From Nocardia arthritidis NBRC 100137 (GTDB lineage: Bacteria > Actinomycetota > Actinomycetes > Mycobacteriales > Mycobacteriaceae), in NCBI RefSeq assembly GCF_001612765.1, contig NZ_BDBB01000037.1, positions 28,655-92,654 of the forward strand: 64,000 nt of DNA. Reading direction: 5' to 3'. Numbering within the stretch: the first letter of the stretch is position 1; each line of letters begins with the position of its first letter. The notes beneath the pieces are model-generated. The model made no database searches. It was given only the letters and a program-made list of their open reading frames with translations, and was not told the origin of the DNA. Of this stretch, positions 34,005 through 43,061 are shown one piece after another. Made by a program: the position numbers and the translations under genes.

Positions 34005-35261
34005 TCACAAGTCGTCTCGGGACAGCGGGCAGGACAGGCAGCGAGGTCCGCCGCGGCCGGAGCCCAACTCGGAGCCGGGGATGCGCAGCACCTCGATGCC
34101 CGCGTCCTCCAGCCTGGCGTTGGTCATCTCGTTGCGCTCGTAGGCGACCACCACGCCGGGAGCGAGGGCGAGGGTGTTGTTGCCGTCGTCCCACTGCTCG
34201 CGTTCGGCGGTGACCCCGTCCAGCCCCGTGTCGATCACCCGCAGCTTGCCGATGCCCATGGCCTCGGCGGCCGCGGGCAGGAACGGGTCCGGGCCGCTGA
34301 TGCCGACCCGTCCGCTGCCGGACCGTCCGCCGTAATCGTCCTCCTTGCGAATCGTGAAGGCGCACAGCGACTCGCGCACCGCCGGGTACATCACGACGGC
34401 GTCCGCGTCGACCATGGTGCACACCGTGTCCAGGTGCATGGTCGCGCGGGTCTGCACGATCGGCACCACGAGCACGGTGTGGGCGAGGTCGTCGTCGAAC
34501 AAGCTGCGCGCCAACGCTTCCGCACCCGCGGGTGAGGTGCGCTCCCCGACGCCCACCGCGACCACACCCTCCGACAACAGCAGCACGTCGCCACCTTCGA
34601 TCGGAGCGGTATGCGATTCGTAGGCGCGGCGCACCCCGAGAAACCGGGGATGGAAGGCGTAGATGAGGTCGGTCAGCGAGGTCTCCCTGCCGCGGGCGGG
34701 CAGCGCGAGCGAGGTGATCGCGACACGCGGACCGACCCAGAACGAGGAGTCTCTGGTGAACAGCAGATTGGGCAGCGGATCGATGACGAAGTCGCCGCCA
34801 TGGTGCATGCGGCGCACCAGCGAGGTGGCATCGGGCCCGAAGGGCAACTCGTCGAAGGTCATTCCCGCCACCAGGATCTCGGCCAGTTCCGTGGCGGGCA
34901 CACCGCGCAGGAATGCGGCCAGCTCGTCGGCCAGCGTGTGCCCGAGCCTGCGCGCGTCGACCGCGGCGGCGATGCCCTGGATGCGGGCGGCACCGCTGAC
35001 CTCGATGGTTTCGGCGAGCAGGTCCGACAACAACAGCACCTCGGTGCCGCGGCCACGCAGGACTTCGGCGAAGGCGTCGTGCTCCTGCTGCGCGCGCTCC
35101 ACCCAGGGGATGCCGTCGAACAGCAGCTGATCGTTGTTGCGCGGGGTAAGCCTGCGCAGCTCGTTGCCCGGCCGGTGCAGCAGCACCGTACGCAGCGTGC
35201 CGACTTCGGACGTCACGGCCAAGCGCGCACCCTCCTGCGCGGATACAGCATCTGCTCCCAT
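34005..35261 (-). CDS. arcA: arginine deiminase
   Basis: ArcA hydrolyses arginine to citrulline and ammonia. The 418-residue protein has FTRDSSFWVG (active-site Asp), EGGDVLLLSEGV and the catalytic Cys in GGPRCLSCPLSRD near the C-terminus. No arcB or arcC gene is nearby, so it is not part of a complete ADI pathway here. The gene lies beside pmt/rsmI as in M. tuberculosis (Rv1001) and is divergent from soxR. Confidence 0.93.
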   Translation of the reverse strand: MGADAVSAQEGARLAVTSEVGTLRTVLLHRPGNELRRLTPRNNDQLLFDGIPWVERAQQEHDAFAEVLRGRGTEVLLLSDLLAETIEVSGAARIQGIAAAVDARRLGHTLADELAAFLRGVPATELAEILVAGMTFDELPFGPDATSLVRRMHHGGDFVIDPLPNLLFTRDSSFWVGPRVAITSLALPARGRETSLTDLIYAFHPRFLGVRRAYESHTAPIEGGDVLLLSEGVVAVGVGERTSPAGAEALARSLFDDDLAHTVLVVPIVQTRATMHLDTVCTMVDADAVVMYPAVRESLCAFTIRKEDDYGGRSGSGRVGISGPDPFLPAAAEAMGIGKLRVIDTGLDGVTAEREQWDDGNNTLALAPGVVVAYERNEMTNARLEDAGIEVLRIPGSELGSGRGGPRCLSCPLSRDDL

Positions 35262-35358
35262 GATCAGACCGTAGTGCGCCGAGGCCCGGAGAGCACGGAA
35301 TTCCCGGCTTCGGATGCCGATCGCCCGCGATCACCGAATCCGGTCCCGACACCTCCGT

Positions 35359-35378
35359 ACCTCAAGTATTGTTGAGGT
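35359..35378. promoter_or_regulatory. SoxR box
   Basis: ACCTCAAGTATTGTTGAGGT has perfect ACCTCAA/TTGAGGT arms and a six-base centre, matching the CCTCAAG-type operator known for SoxR. It lies 18 bases upstream of the soxR start, within the soxR/arcA divergent region, so autoregulation is expected and an effect on arcA possible. Confidence 0.82.
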
Positions 35379-35395
35379 GATTGGGAGGAGCGTGC

Positions 35396-35884
35396 ATGTC
35401 GACAGCAGCCGATTGGCGGGCGAAAGAGCTGACCCCCGGGCAGCTCTCCGAGCGTAGTGGAGTCGCGGTCTCCGCGTTGCACTTCTACGAACGCGAGGGG
35501 CTCATCACGAGTAGACGTACCAGCGGCAATCAGCGCAGATATGCCCGCGAGACGTTGCGCCGCGTGGCGTTCATCCGTATCTCCCAGCGCGTCGGCATAC
35601 CGCTGAGCGAGATCCGGGCCGCACTCGATCAGCTGCCCGAGGGGCGCACCCCCACCCGGCGCGACTGGGAGGCCCTGTCCACCGTCTGGCGGGCCGATCT
35701 CGACGACCGGATCACCCAGCTGATCCGCCTGCGCGACAGCCTCACCGGCTGCATCGGCTGCGGCTGCCTGTCGCTGGGCAGCTGCCGCCTGGTCAACGAG
35801 CACGACCGGCTCGGCGCCGAGGGACCAGGCGCCCGCGTGCTCGACGTACAGCTCAACTGCCCGTCGAAGCCAGCAGCCTGCTGA
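35396..35884 (+). CDS. soxR: redox-sensitive MerR-type activator SoxR
   Basis: A 162-residue MerR-family protein. The winged helix reads TPGQLSERSGVAVSALHFYEREGLI, followed by the dimerisation helix and the [2Fe-2S] cluster motif with Cys119, Cys122, Cys124 and Cys130 (CX2CXCX5C). GGAGGAG precedes ATG 35396 at good spacing. In actinobacteria SoxR responds to redox-active metabolites rather than superoxide. The convergent SDR overlaps its 3' end by 32 bases, and a SoxR box lies in its own promoter. Confidence 0.94.
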   Translation: MSTAADWRAKELTPGQLSERSGVAVSALHFYEREGLITSRRTSGNQRRYARETLRRVAFIRISQRVGIPLSEIRAALDQLPEGRTPTRRDWEALSTVWRADLDDRITQLIRLRDSLTGCIGCGCLSLGSCRLVNEHDRLGAEGPGARVLDVQLNCPSKPAAC

Positions 35885-36692
35885 AACGCGCACTCGTGCG
35901 CCGCATCACGTACTCGTAGGGAAACGCGAATTTGCGCGCCCACCAATATCCGAAGCGGATGTCGAACGAGCTGTAGACCAGGAACCGGTTGCGTTCGATC
36001 CCGCGCAGGATCGCCGCGGCCACCCGTTCCGGCGGCACCGCGTGCTCGGCGAAAGCCGCGGTGAGCCGCTTGATCCTCGGGTCCTCCTTGTTCACCCCGG
36101 CCAGCTCGACGCTCTGCACCAGCGGCGTGTTCACCGCGCCCGGCGCCACCAAGTGCACCGTGATGCCGTGTTGCGCCAGATCGAAACGCAGCACCTCCGA
36201 CACGCCGCGAATGCCGTATTTGCCCGCGCTGTAGGCCGCGTGCCAGGGCAGCGCGAGCAGTCCCGCCGCGGAAGACACGTTGACCAGCGCACCGCCCTTG
36301 CCCGCGCGCACCATGGGCGGCACGAAGGTCTCGATGACGTGGATCGGGCCCATCAGGTTGACCTCGACCATGCGCCGCCAGTGCTTGTGCTCCAGGTTCT
36401 CCACGGTCCCCCACACCGAGGTGCCCGCGATGTTCATGACGACGTCCAGGCTGCCGAGTTCGGCGTGCGCCCGGTCGGCGAAGGCGCGCACCGCGTCGTA
36501 GTCGGTGATGTCCAGTGCTTCCGCCAGGGCGACGCGACCGCCCGCGGCGCGGATGTCGGTCACCGTGGCGTCCAGGCCCTCGGCATTGATGTCGGTGAGC
36601 ACCAACTCGGCGCCGTCCGTGGCGGCGGCCAGCGCGGTGGCCCGGCCGATGCCGCTCGCGGCGCCCGTGACCAGAACCTTCGCATCGCGCAT
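35853..36692 (-). CDS. SDR-family oxidoreductase
   Basis: A 279-residue short-chain dehydrogenase: TGAASGIGRATALAAA (cofactor site), MNIAGTSVWG in place of NNAG, SSAAGLLALPWHAAYSAGKYG (Ser, Tyr, Lys). The C-terminal tail with WARKFAFPYEYVMRR resembles SDRs that act on acyl or steroid substrates near the membrane. ATG 36692 fits the family N-terminus. Its 3' end overlaps soxR on the opposite strand. Confidence 0.85.
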   Translation of the reverse strand: MRDAKVLVTGAASGIGRATALAAATDGAELVLTDINAEGLDATVTDIRAAGGRVALAEALDITDYDAVRAFADRAHAELGSLDVVMNIAGTSVWGTVENLEHKHWRRMVEVNLMGPIHVIETFVPPMVRAGKGGALVNVSSAAGLLALPWHAAYSAGKYGIRGVSEVLRFDLAQHGITVHLVAPGAVNTPLVQSVELAGVNKEDPRIKRLTAAFAEHAVPPERVAAAILRGIERNRFLVYSSFDIRFGYWWARKFAFPYEYVMRRTSARFSRLLASTGS

Positions 36693-36806
36693 CGTCGTTC
36701 GCCCTGCTCGCCCACGGCCTCTACCCAGCACTGCGCATCCCATCTCGAATCGCCGAATCGGTTCTCCGCAGGGTAGTCCAGTGGGCGGCCGCCGACCGGG
36801 ACGCCG

Positions 36807-37934
36807 CTAACGGCCCAGAACCGCGAGCATGCCCGCGACGGCTCGCGGCCAGGTGAACTGCTCGGCGCGGCTACGCGCGGCGCGGCGGCGACCGGCCTGT
36901 GGCATAGCGAGTACGTCGCTGACCGCCCGCGCGAACGCGGAGGGATGGTCGGCGGCCACCGCGCCGCAGTCGGCGGTCACGATGTCGGCCAAGGCGGAGG
37001 ATCGGCTGGCCACCACGGGGGTGCCCGCCGCGAGCGCTTCCAGCGCCGCGAGGCCGAAGGTCTCGTGCGGGCCCGGCGCCAGCGAGACGTCCGCGGTGGC
37101 GAGCAGCTTGGCGACCATCGCGCGTTCGGAGATGAAGCCGGTGAAGTGCACGGCGGGCACGCCGCCCGGCAGCGGTGCCAGCGCGCGGGCCCGCCGCTGT
37201 AGCGCGTCCCGGCGCGGACCGTCCCCGGCGACGACCAAACGCGCCTCGACACCCGCCTCCCGCAGCGCGCCGATCGCCTCGATGCTGCGATCCACCCGTT
37301 TCTCGACCGACAACCGGCCGCAGTGCACCAGCAGCGGATGACCCGGCACGCCGAGATCGGCGCGCAGCCTGCGATCGCGCCGGTGCGGGCTGAACAGCTC
37401 GAGGTCCACCCCGAGCGGGACCAACTCCACGTTCGCCGCGCCGATGCGCAGGAACTCCTCGCGGGCGAACTCGGTGGTGCACACGACCATGTCGTAGTCG
37501 GTGGCGGTGCGCCGGTTGGCCACGTCGGCGCAGCGCCGCGCCAGCGGACCGGGCAGCACCTGACCGAGCAGCCGGTCGAGCCGCTCGTGCGAGATCATCA
37601 CGCCGGTCACGTCGCGCCGCCGCGCCCAGCGGCCGAAGCCGCGCAGTGTCAGCCGGTCGGACACCTCGAGCACGTCGGGCCGCAATCCGTCCAGGACATC
37701 GGCCACCCGGCGTGGATCCGCCGCGCGGTAGCCACCGGTCCACGGAATGGCCAGCGCGGGCAGCGTGATCCGCGCGACCCCGGTGGGCAGGATCTCCTCC
37801 GACCGGCGCGGACCGGGCACGATCAGCGCCACGTCGTGTCCGGCGGCGACATACCCCTCCCCCAGGTGGTGCAGCGCCGTGCGCAGCCCACCCGAACGCG
37901 GGCCGTAGAAGTTCGCAAGCTGAACTATGCGCAC
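36807..37934 (-). CDS. GT4-family glycosyltransferase
   Basis: A GT-B glycosyltransferase of 375 residues. The acceptor-side motif is NFYGPRSGGLRTALHHLG and the donor-side motif is HETFGLAALEALAAGTPVVAS (E-x7-E type of GT4). VHCGRLSVEKRVD marks the start of the second Rossmann domain. It resembles actinobacterial mannosyltransferases of lipoglycan or PIM-related pathways, but the sugar and acceptor cannot be told from sequence. GTG 37934 gives the conserved N-terminus RIVQLANFYGP; the ATG at 37955 is an alternative. Confidence 0.82.
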   Translation of the reverse strand: MRIVQLANFYGPRSGGLRTALHHLGEGYVAAGHDVALIVPGPRRSEEILPTGVARITLPALAIPWTGGYRAADPRRVADVLDGLRPDVLEVSDRLTLRGFGRWARRRDVTGVMISHERLDRLLGQVLPGPLARRCADVANRRTATDYDMVVCTTEFAREEFLRIGAANVELVPLGVDLELFSPHRRDRRLRADLGVPGHPLLVHCGRLSVEKRVDRSIEAIGALREAGVEARLVVAGDGPRRDALQRRARALAPLPGGVPAVHFTGFISERAMVAKLLATADVSLAPGPHETFGLAALEALAAGTPVVASRSSALADIVTADCGAVAADHPSAFARAVSDVLAMPQAGRRRAARSRAEQFTWPRAVAGMLAVLGR

Positions 37935-38027
37935 GCGGCCGATCGTGCAGCGCATCGGGGCACCCGCGCCCAACGGTGCGTGAACGGCCGTGAAAGACCC
38001 GGATAACCGGCGGCTGCGGCCGTGATC

Positions 38028-39896
38028 TCAGTGCGCGGGCAATCCGCGCCCGGCCCGGGGCAGATCCAGATCGAGGGGGATGCGGCCCGCGGTGAGATGC
38101 GTTTCGACCTGCTCGGCGGGCATCGGCTTGGCGATCAGGAAGCCCTGTGCGCGGTAGCAGCCGAGGCCGACCAGGGTGCGCGCGGCGACCGCCGTCTCGA
38201 CGCCCTCGCCGACGACGCCGAGCCCGAACGAGCCGGCCAGGCCGATGATGGATTTCACGATGGCCAGATCGTCGGTGCTGGCGCCGAGCCGCTGCACGAA
38301 CCCCCGATCGATCTTCACCGCGTCCACCGGCAGCGCCTTCAGATGCGACAGCGAGCTGTAGCCGGTGCCGAAGTCGTCGATGGCGATCTGCACGCCCATC
38401 CGCTTCAGTCCGCGCAGCGTGACCTGGGTCCGGGCCAGGTCCTGCACCACGACGTGCTCGGTGATCTCCAGGCACACCGAGCTGCCATCGATGCCGAACA
38501 GGCGAAGGATGTCCTCGATGCGTTCGACGAAGTCGAGGCTGACCAGCTGCACCGGCGAGACGTTGATGCGCATCACCACATTGCCCGCCAGGCCGCGCCT
38601 GCGCCATTCGGCGAACTGCGCGCACGCCGACCGGATCACCCAGCGCCCCAGCTCCCCGGCCAGGTTGGTGGCCTCGGCGACGGTGACGAACGCGGCCGGC
38701 GGCAGCAACCCCCTGGTCGGGTGCAGCCAGCGGACCAGCGCCTCCAACGCCACGATGCGGCCCGTGCGTAGATCCACCTCGGGCTGGTAGTGCAGCAGCA
38801 GCGACCCGTCCGACACCGCGCCGCGCAGATTGAGCTCCACGTCGTCCTGGAGTTCGAATTGCGCGCGCATGGTGTCGGTGAACACCGCGACGCCGTTGCC
38901 GCCGCCCGATTTCGCCGACAACAAGGCGTGATCGGCGCGGCGCAGCACGTCGGCGACGGTGGTCTCGCCGGGGAAGCCGAGCGCTACGCCGACGCTCGCG
39001 CCCCGGCTGACCGACTCGCCGCCGACGGTGACGCGCCGGGCGATCAACTGCTGGATGCGGTTGGCCTCGTATTCGGCGGCCACCGCGTCCATGGGCTTGG
39101 CGGGAACGATGACGAATTCGTCGCCACCCAGCCGGGCGATCATGTCGTTGGGGTCCAAGTTCTCCCGCAACCGCGTCGACAACGTGCGGATGAAATTGTC
39201 CCCGGCGGTGTGACCGAGGAAATCGTTCAGAGCTTTCAAGCGATCCAGGTCGAGGAAGAAGGCAGCCACCGGGCCGGGGCTGCCGGTGCGTAATCGCTCC
39301 TCCATGTGCTCGAGCAGCGCGCGCCGATTCGCCAGGCCGGTCAGGTCGTCGTGCAGCGCGATATATCGGAGACGTTCCTCCGCGACCACCCGCGCCTGCA
39401 ATTGCGCGAACAGCGCCGCGATCGCTTTCAGCACATTGAGTTCGCGATTGCTCCACTCGCGATCGCCGGACTTGACGAAGCCGAGCACGCCGGTCGGCTC
39501 GCCCCGCGACAGCAGCGGCACGGCGGCCGAGGTCACCCCCACGATGCCGGAACCGCGGCGGACGGTCTCCTGGTAGTCGGCGAACTCCGGGGTCGGGCGC
39601 GCGACCATCGGCTCGGTCGCGTTCTCCAGCGCACGGAACACGGGATCGGCCCCGTCGAAGTAGATCACGCCGAGCGGGTCGGGATCGGGAACGTTCTGCC
39701 GGTGCGGCCACTCCGCGACGAGCACGGTTGCCCGGCGTTCGCGGTCGGTGTGCCGCACGTAGCTGAAATCCACGTCGAAGTACTCGACCAGTTGAGCGAG
39801 CACGCGTTCGGTGGCGGCGACCATGGTCGTGGCGTCCACACCCATGAGCTCAGAGGCGACCTGGGTCACCAACGAGTCGAGTGTCCGCCGTGGCAC
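38028..39896 (-). CDS. GAF-GGDEF-EAL bifunctional c-di-GMP protein (Rv1354c-like)
   Basis: A 622-residue cytosolic protein: GAF domain (residues about 25-170), GGDEF domain with intact GGDEF at 257-261, and EAL domain with Glu385-Ala-Leu, RINVSP, EITEH, DDFGTGYSSL, KIDRGF and GEGVET all present. Both c-di-GMP synthesis and hydrolysis are therefore plausible; no RxxD product-inhibition site is seen before GGDEF. GTG 39896 has GGAG five bases upstream and lies 17 bases after the ThiF-nitroreductase stop. The order matches Rv1354c in M. tuberculosis. Confidence 0.9.
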   Translation of the reverse strand: MPRRTLDSLVTQVASELMGVDATTMVAATERVLAQLVEYFDVDFSYVRHTDRERRATVLVAEWPHRQNVPDPDPLGVIYFDGADPVFRALENATEPMVARPTPEFADYQETVRRGSGIVGVTSAAVPLLSRGEPTGVLGFVKSGDREWSNRELNVLKAIAALFAQLQARVVAEERLRYIALHDDLTGLANRRALLEHMEERLRTGSPGPVAAFFLDLDRLKALNDFLGHTAGDNFIRTLSTRLRENLDPNDMIARLGGDEFVIVPAKPMDAVAAEYEANRIQQLIARRVTVGGESVSRGASVGVALGFPGETTVADVLRRADHALLSAKSGGGNGVAVFTDTMRAQFELQDDVELNLRGAVSDGSLLLHYQPEVDLRTGRIVALEALVRWLHPTRGLLPPAAFVTVAEATNLAGELGRWVIRSACAQFAEWRRRGLAGNVVMRINVSPVQLVSLDFVERIEDILRLFGIDGSSVCLEITEHVVVQDLARTQVTLRGLKRMGVQIAIDDFGTGYSSLSHLKALPVDAVKIDRGFVQRLGASTDDLAIVKSIIGLAGSFGLGVVGEGVETAVAARTLVGLGCYRAQGFLIAKPMPAEQVETHLTAGRIPLDLDLPRAGRGLPAH

Positions 39897-39912
39897 ATTG
39901 TCTCCGATCGCG

Positions 39913-42051
39913 CTAACTACTGGTGTCCACACCGAGCACCGGACGCCGCCTGCTGCGTACGGTGGCGGCGGAGGCGTAGCTCAGGCGAAGCACCAACGCC
40001 ATGGTCTCATGCTCAGGCACTTCCAGCAGGTCCAGGAAACGGCCCTGAAGTGACGCTAGTGTATCCGCGAAGTCGGGGGAAATCGCAGCAAGTTCGCCAC
40101 GACGTCGGGCGTAGAGGTATACGGGGGAAATCGGTTGCACACACAATCCGAGGCGCTCGGCCTGCACCCACACCCGCGTGACCGCCGCTCCGGCCGCGGC
40201 GTAGTCGGCCAATCGCGGGTCGATCGCGTCGAATGTCACCGCCAGAATGGCGGAGCTGGAGCGCACCCGGTCACCGGTGTATTTGCCGAGCGCCGAACCG
40301 CCCGCCCAGGATCGCAACTGCGCCACGACGTCGGCGCGGGTGGTGATCTCGAATGCCGCCCACTCGTCGTCGGTCAGCTCCAGGCTGCGCGCGTCGATTC
40401 CGGTCTCCAGGTTGTCGTCGGAGGCCCAACGGACCTCGGCGAGCATTTCCTCGTATAAGCGCGGCGTGAGATAGCGGATTCGATCGGAATCGCCCAGCAA
40501 ACGGGCAGCTTCTTCGATGTCGTGCCGATCCACGATCGTGCGCACGTGCGCCCCGGCCGATTCGGCGACCGCCGTGAGCGAGTCGAGTACACCGTCGGCC
40601 GGCCCGGCCCCCGTGCCGATCCTGCGGTTGGTCTCGCGGCGCAGCACAGCGGGATAGTCGGCGGCCAGCTCGGCACCACGGTCGTTCCCCAGTCGCAGGC
40701 GGGCGAGGAGACGACCGGACCCCGGCGGGCCCTCGACGAACTCGTACGGCCCGAGAATCCCGTGCGCGGCGGCGGCGACCCGCGCGTTGTACACGGCCGC
40801 GCCGAGCGCGACGGCACTGCCGCGATAGCCGATGTCCATCGCCGTGCTGTGTTGCGGCGCCAGTTCGATGGAGATCTCCCCGGCCTCGGCGCGCAGCGAC
40901 CACGGCTGCGTATTTCCACCGGACGGCGCCCGTTGCGCGCAGGCCAGGACGCTTTCGACGGGTCCTGCGACCGGCTCGGGCGGTGCCTGCGCCCACACCG
41001 GCTCATCGTTCGGCGGCGGGTCGGCCAGTTCGTCGAGATGCCGCTCCACATCGACCCGGACTCGACCGGAAGCCAGCTTCATCCCCAGTCCGATGCGCCG
41101 TACCGCGGCGACCACGCTCGCGGCGCCCAGGGTGACGTCACCGGCCAGCTGCGGCCAGCTGGTCACCGTCTCGCCGACTTCCACCAGGCTGGCGCCCAGC
41201 CGCGGCGACAGCCCGGCGGCGCCGAGCAGCTTCACCACGAACGGCGCCTTCTCTCGCGACGTCAGCCCGCGCAGATCCTTCGCGCGAACCTCGCCGAGCA
41301 ATCCGTGAAACGCCGGACGCCCCGGTTCGAGATCGAAACGCTCGACATCCAGCAAACCGCGGTCACTGGTTTCCATCAGCACCGGAATACGATGCCGGGC
41401 CGCCGCCTCGCGAATCACCAGTTTCATATCGAGGGAATCGCATTCCTCGACCAGGATCGCGAGGCCGTCCAAGAATTCGTCCGCCGAATTCTCGTCCACA
41501 CCGGCCGCGAAGATCTCCACCGGAAGATAGGGATCCAACTCCGCGATACGACGCGCGGTCACCACCGCTTTATTCACGCCGACGTCGAACACCGTTCCCG
41601 CCACCCGGTTGAGATTGGATAATTCGATTTCGTCCAGATCGGCCAAGCGCAGCCCGCCGCAAATGCCCTCGAGTGCGAGCAGTTGCGCGATCGCGTTTCC
41701 CGCGCTTTGTCCGATGATCCCGATGACGTGTTCGGCCAGACGCTCCTGTTCGGCTCTGGTCAGTTTGTTCCGATTGCGATCCAGCCGAATCAACCGGAAA
41801 GTACGCGGCCCCGGCAATCCGACCACCGCCGCGCGCCACGGATAGTAGATCCAGCGATCCGCTTCGGGCCCCTCCGGGATATCCGGCGCGGCGACCATCT
41901 TGCCGCGCTCGGCGCGCAACGACGCACGCAGGTCGCGCAATTCGACGTGCGGGTCGTCGCGCAGGCCTTCTAGCGTCCGCGCATCCGCCGGATCGGCCGG
42001 GTCGAGGATCAGCGGCCGATATTCCGCCACTCGGTTCCGGTCATCGCCCAT
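39913..42051 (-). CDS. ThiF-nitroreductase fusion protein (Rv1355c/MoeY-like)
   Basis: A 712-residue two-domain protein. The N-terminal part is an E1/ThiF adenylyltransferase with GIIGQSAGNAIAQLLALEG and the DLDEIELSNLNR segment; the C-terminal part (from about residue 360) is a nitroreductase-like FMN domain with CAQRAPSGGNTQPWSLR. The name MoeY in M. tuberculosis is historical; a molybdopterin role is unproven. No zinc-binding CxxC pair of MoeB is visible. ATG 42051 lies inside the end of the acyltransferase-like gene. A ThiF domain next to a flavin domain recalls RiPP maturases, but no precursor peptide is visible. Confidence 0.85.
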   Translation of the reverse strand: MGDDRNRVAEYRPLILDPADPADARTLEGLRDDPHVELRDLRASLRAERGKMVAAPDIPEGPEADRWIYYPWRAAVVGLPGPRTFRLIRLDRNRNKLTRAEQERLAEHVIGIIGQSAGNAIAQLLALEGICGGLRLADLDEIELSNLNRVAGTVFDVGVNKAVVTARRIAELDPYLPVEIFAAGVDENSADEFLDGLAILVEECDSLDMKLVIREAAARHRIPVLMETSDRGLLDVERFDLEPGRPAFHGLLGEVRAKDLRGLTSREKAPFVVKLLGAAGLSPRLGASLVEVGETVTSWPQLAGDVTLGAASVVAAVRRIGLGMKLASGRVRVDVERHLDELADPPPNDEPVWAQAPPEPVAGPVESVLACAQRAPSGGNTQPWSLRAEAGEISIELAPQHSTAMDIGYRGSAVALGAAVYNARVAAAAHGILGPYEFVEGPPGSGRLLARLRLGNDRGAELAADYPAVLRRETNRRIGTGAGPADGVLDSLTAVAESAGAHVRTIVDRHDIEEAARLLGDSDRIRYLTPRLYEEMLAEVRWASDDNLETGIDARSLELTDDEWAAFEITTRADVVAQLRSWAGGSALGKYTGDRVRSSSAILAVTFDAIDPRLADYAAAGAAVTRVWVQAERLGLCVQPISPVYLYARRRGELAAISPDFADTLASLQGRFLDLLEVPEHETMALVLRLSYASAATVRSRRRPVLGVDTSS

Positions 42052-42814
42052 GGCCGCGCCGGCCCTCCGTCGCCCGGCCGACCCCGCACCGCGTGTCGAG
42101 CGGACGCGCGGTGGGCAAGCCGAGCGCGTCCTGCTCGGCTCGCGTCGCGGACCGCTGCGATTCCTCGGCGAACGCGCCATAGCTTCGCGTATCCCACCAC
42201 AGCGGAACGGTTCGGTAGCGCTCGTCCGGATACGGCACCGCCGGGATGCGCTCGGCCGCGACCGCACCGCACGCCTCGTGCCGGGACACGGTGAAGGAGG
42301 CGACCGTCGCGAAGCCGTACCGTGCGCCGAGCAGGCGCGCGCCGTGCAGCACGGTGCGCGAGATCGCGGCGCCGAGTTCCCCCCGGTGGGCCGCGTCGCG
42401 GGCGACCCATGCTCCCTTGGCCTCGATCACGCCGTGCGGAATCCGGTCGGCGATCATCCGCCGCAGGTCGTCCGCACCTGGATGACCAGCCCATTCGACC
42501 AGCGCGTGCGCCTGCCGCGCGTCGACGTAGGGCCCTTGCATCCGCGTCCCGGCGACCATATCGCCGCCGGCGTCGAGCGCGGCGAAGAACAGCGACGTCG
42601 ACGCACCGTCGGCGACGGCGTCGTATTCGAGCGCCTGTTCGACTCCGAATCGCCGGTAAACCTCGCGCGCCCCGTTCAGATACCGGCGCCAGAGTTCCGG
42701 CTGACCACTCGGTTCGGAGACAAAGAACGCACACTCGGATTGCGCGTCGTAATACCGTTGCACTCCCCGCCCACGGGAGTTCTTCGGCACGACTGCAATC
42801 AGATCCACAGTCAT
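42041..42814 (-). CDS. N-acyltransferase-like protein (Rv1356c position)
   Basis: A 257-residue protein whose layout resembles GNAT/acyl-homoserine-lactone-synthase-fold enzymes: an N-terminal beta region, FFAALDAGGDMVAGTRMQGP, ARDAAHRGELGAAISRTVLHGA, then a segment in which a basic residue is followed by AERIPAVPYPDERYRT. The substrate is not evident. ATG 42814 has GGAG eight bases upstream. It overlaps the next gene by 11 bases and forms a three-gene operon with the ThiF-nitroreductase and c-di-GMP genes. Confidence 0.6.
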   Translation of the reverse strand: MTVDLIAVVPKNSRGRGVQRYYDAQSECAFFVSEPSGQPELWRRYLNGAREVYRRFGVEQALEYDAVADGASTSLFFAALDAGGDMVAGTRMQGPYVDARQAHALVEWAGHPGADDLRRMIADRIPHGVIEAKGAWVARDAAHRGELGAAISRTVLHGARLLGARYGFATVASFTVSRHEACGAVAAERIPAVPYPDERYRTVPLWWDTRSYGAFAEESQRSATRAEQDALGLPTARPLDTRCGVGRATEGRRGHGR

Positions 42815-43061
42815 GTTGTTCCACTCCATCGCCGCGCTGCCCTGCGCGATAGTCCAGCCCGATGCAGCCCCCCACGGCCCCGAGCCGAGACGAAGTTGCC
42901 CAGGGCAGTATCCGTCATCGGACAGGAATTGACCAGCCGTCCGGCTAATCTTCCGAAAACTCTGCGGTACATGCAATATTTCCGCAGGTCAAACCCGGCG
43001 CAATCGCTATCGGAAATAACGAGGAGACCAGTCGGTTCGAGTGTAGTTACTGTTTAGCAAG
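42815..43061. promoter_or_regulatory. upstream region of the Rv1356c-1354c-like operon
   Basis: About 250 bases without a gene. The stretch 42940-43060 is distinctly poorer in G+C than its surroundings and probably holds the operon promoter. I see no clear palindrome in it. Confidence 0.35.

Noticed and set aside
36871..39711. A 946-codon minus-strand open frame
   Set aside because: It overlaps the GT4 and GGDEF-EAL genes in another frame on the same strand, and those carry all motifs. This one is Arg/Gly/Ala-rich filler.
39913..42051. A true MoeB/molybdopterin function for the ThiF fusion
   Set aside because: There is no zinc CxxC pair and a nitroreductase domain is fused on; the MoeY name is only historical.
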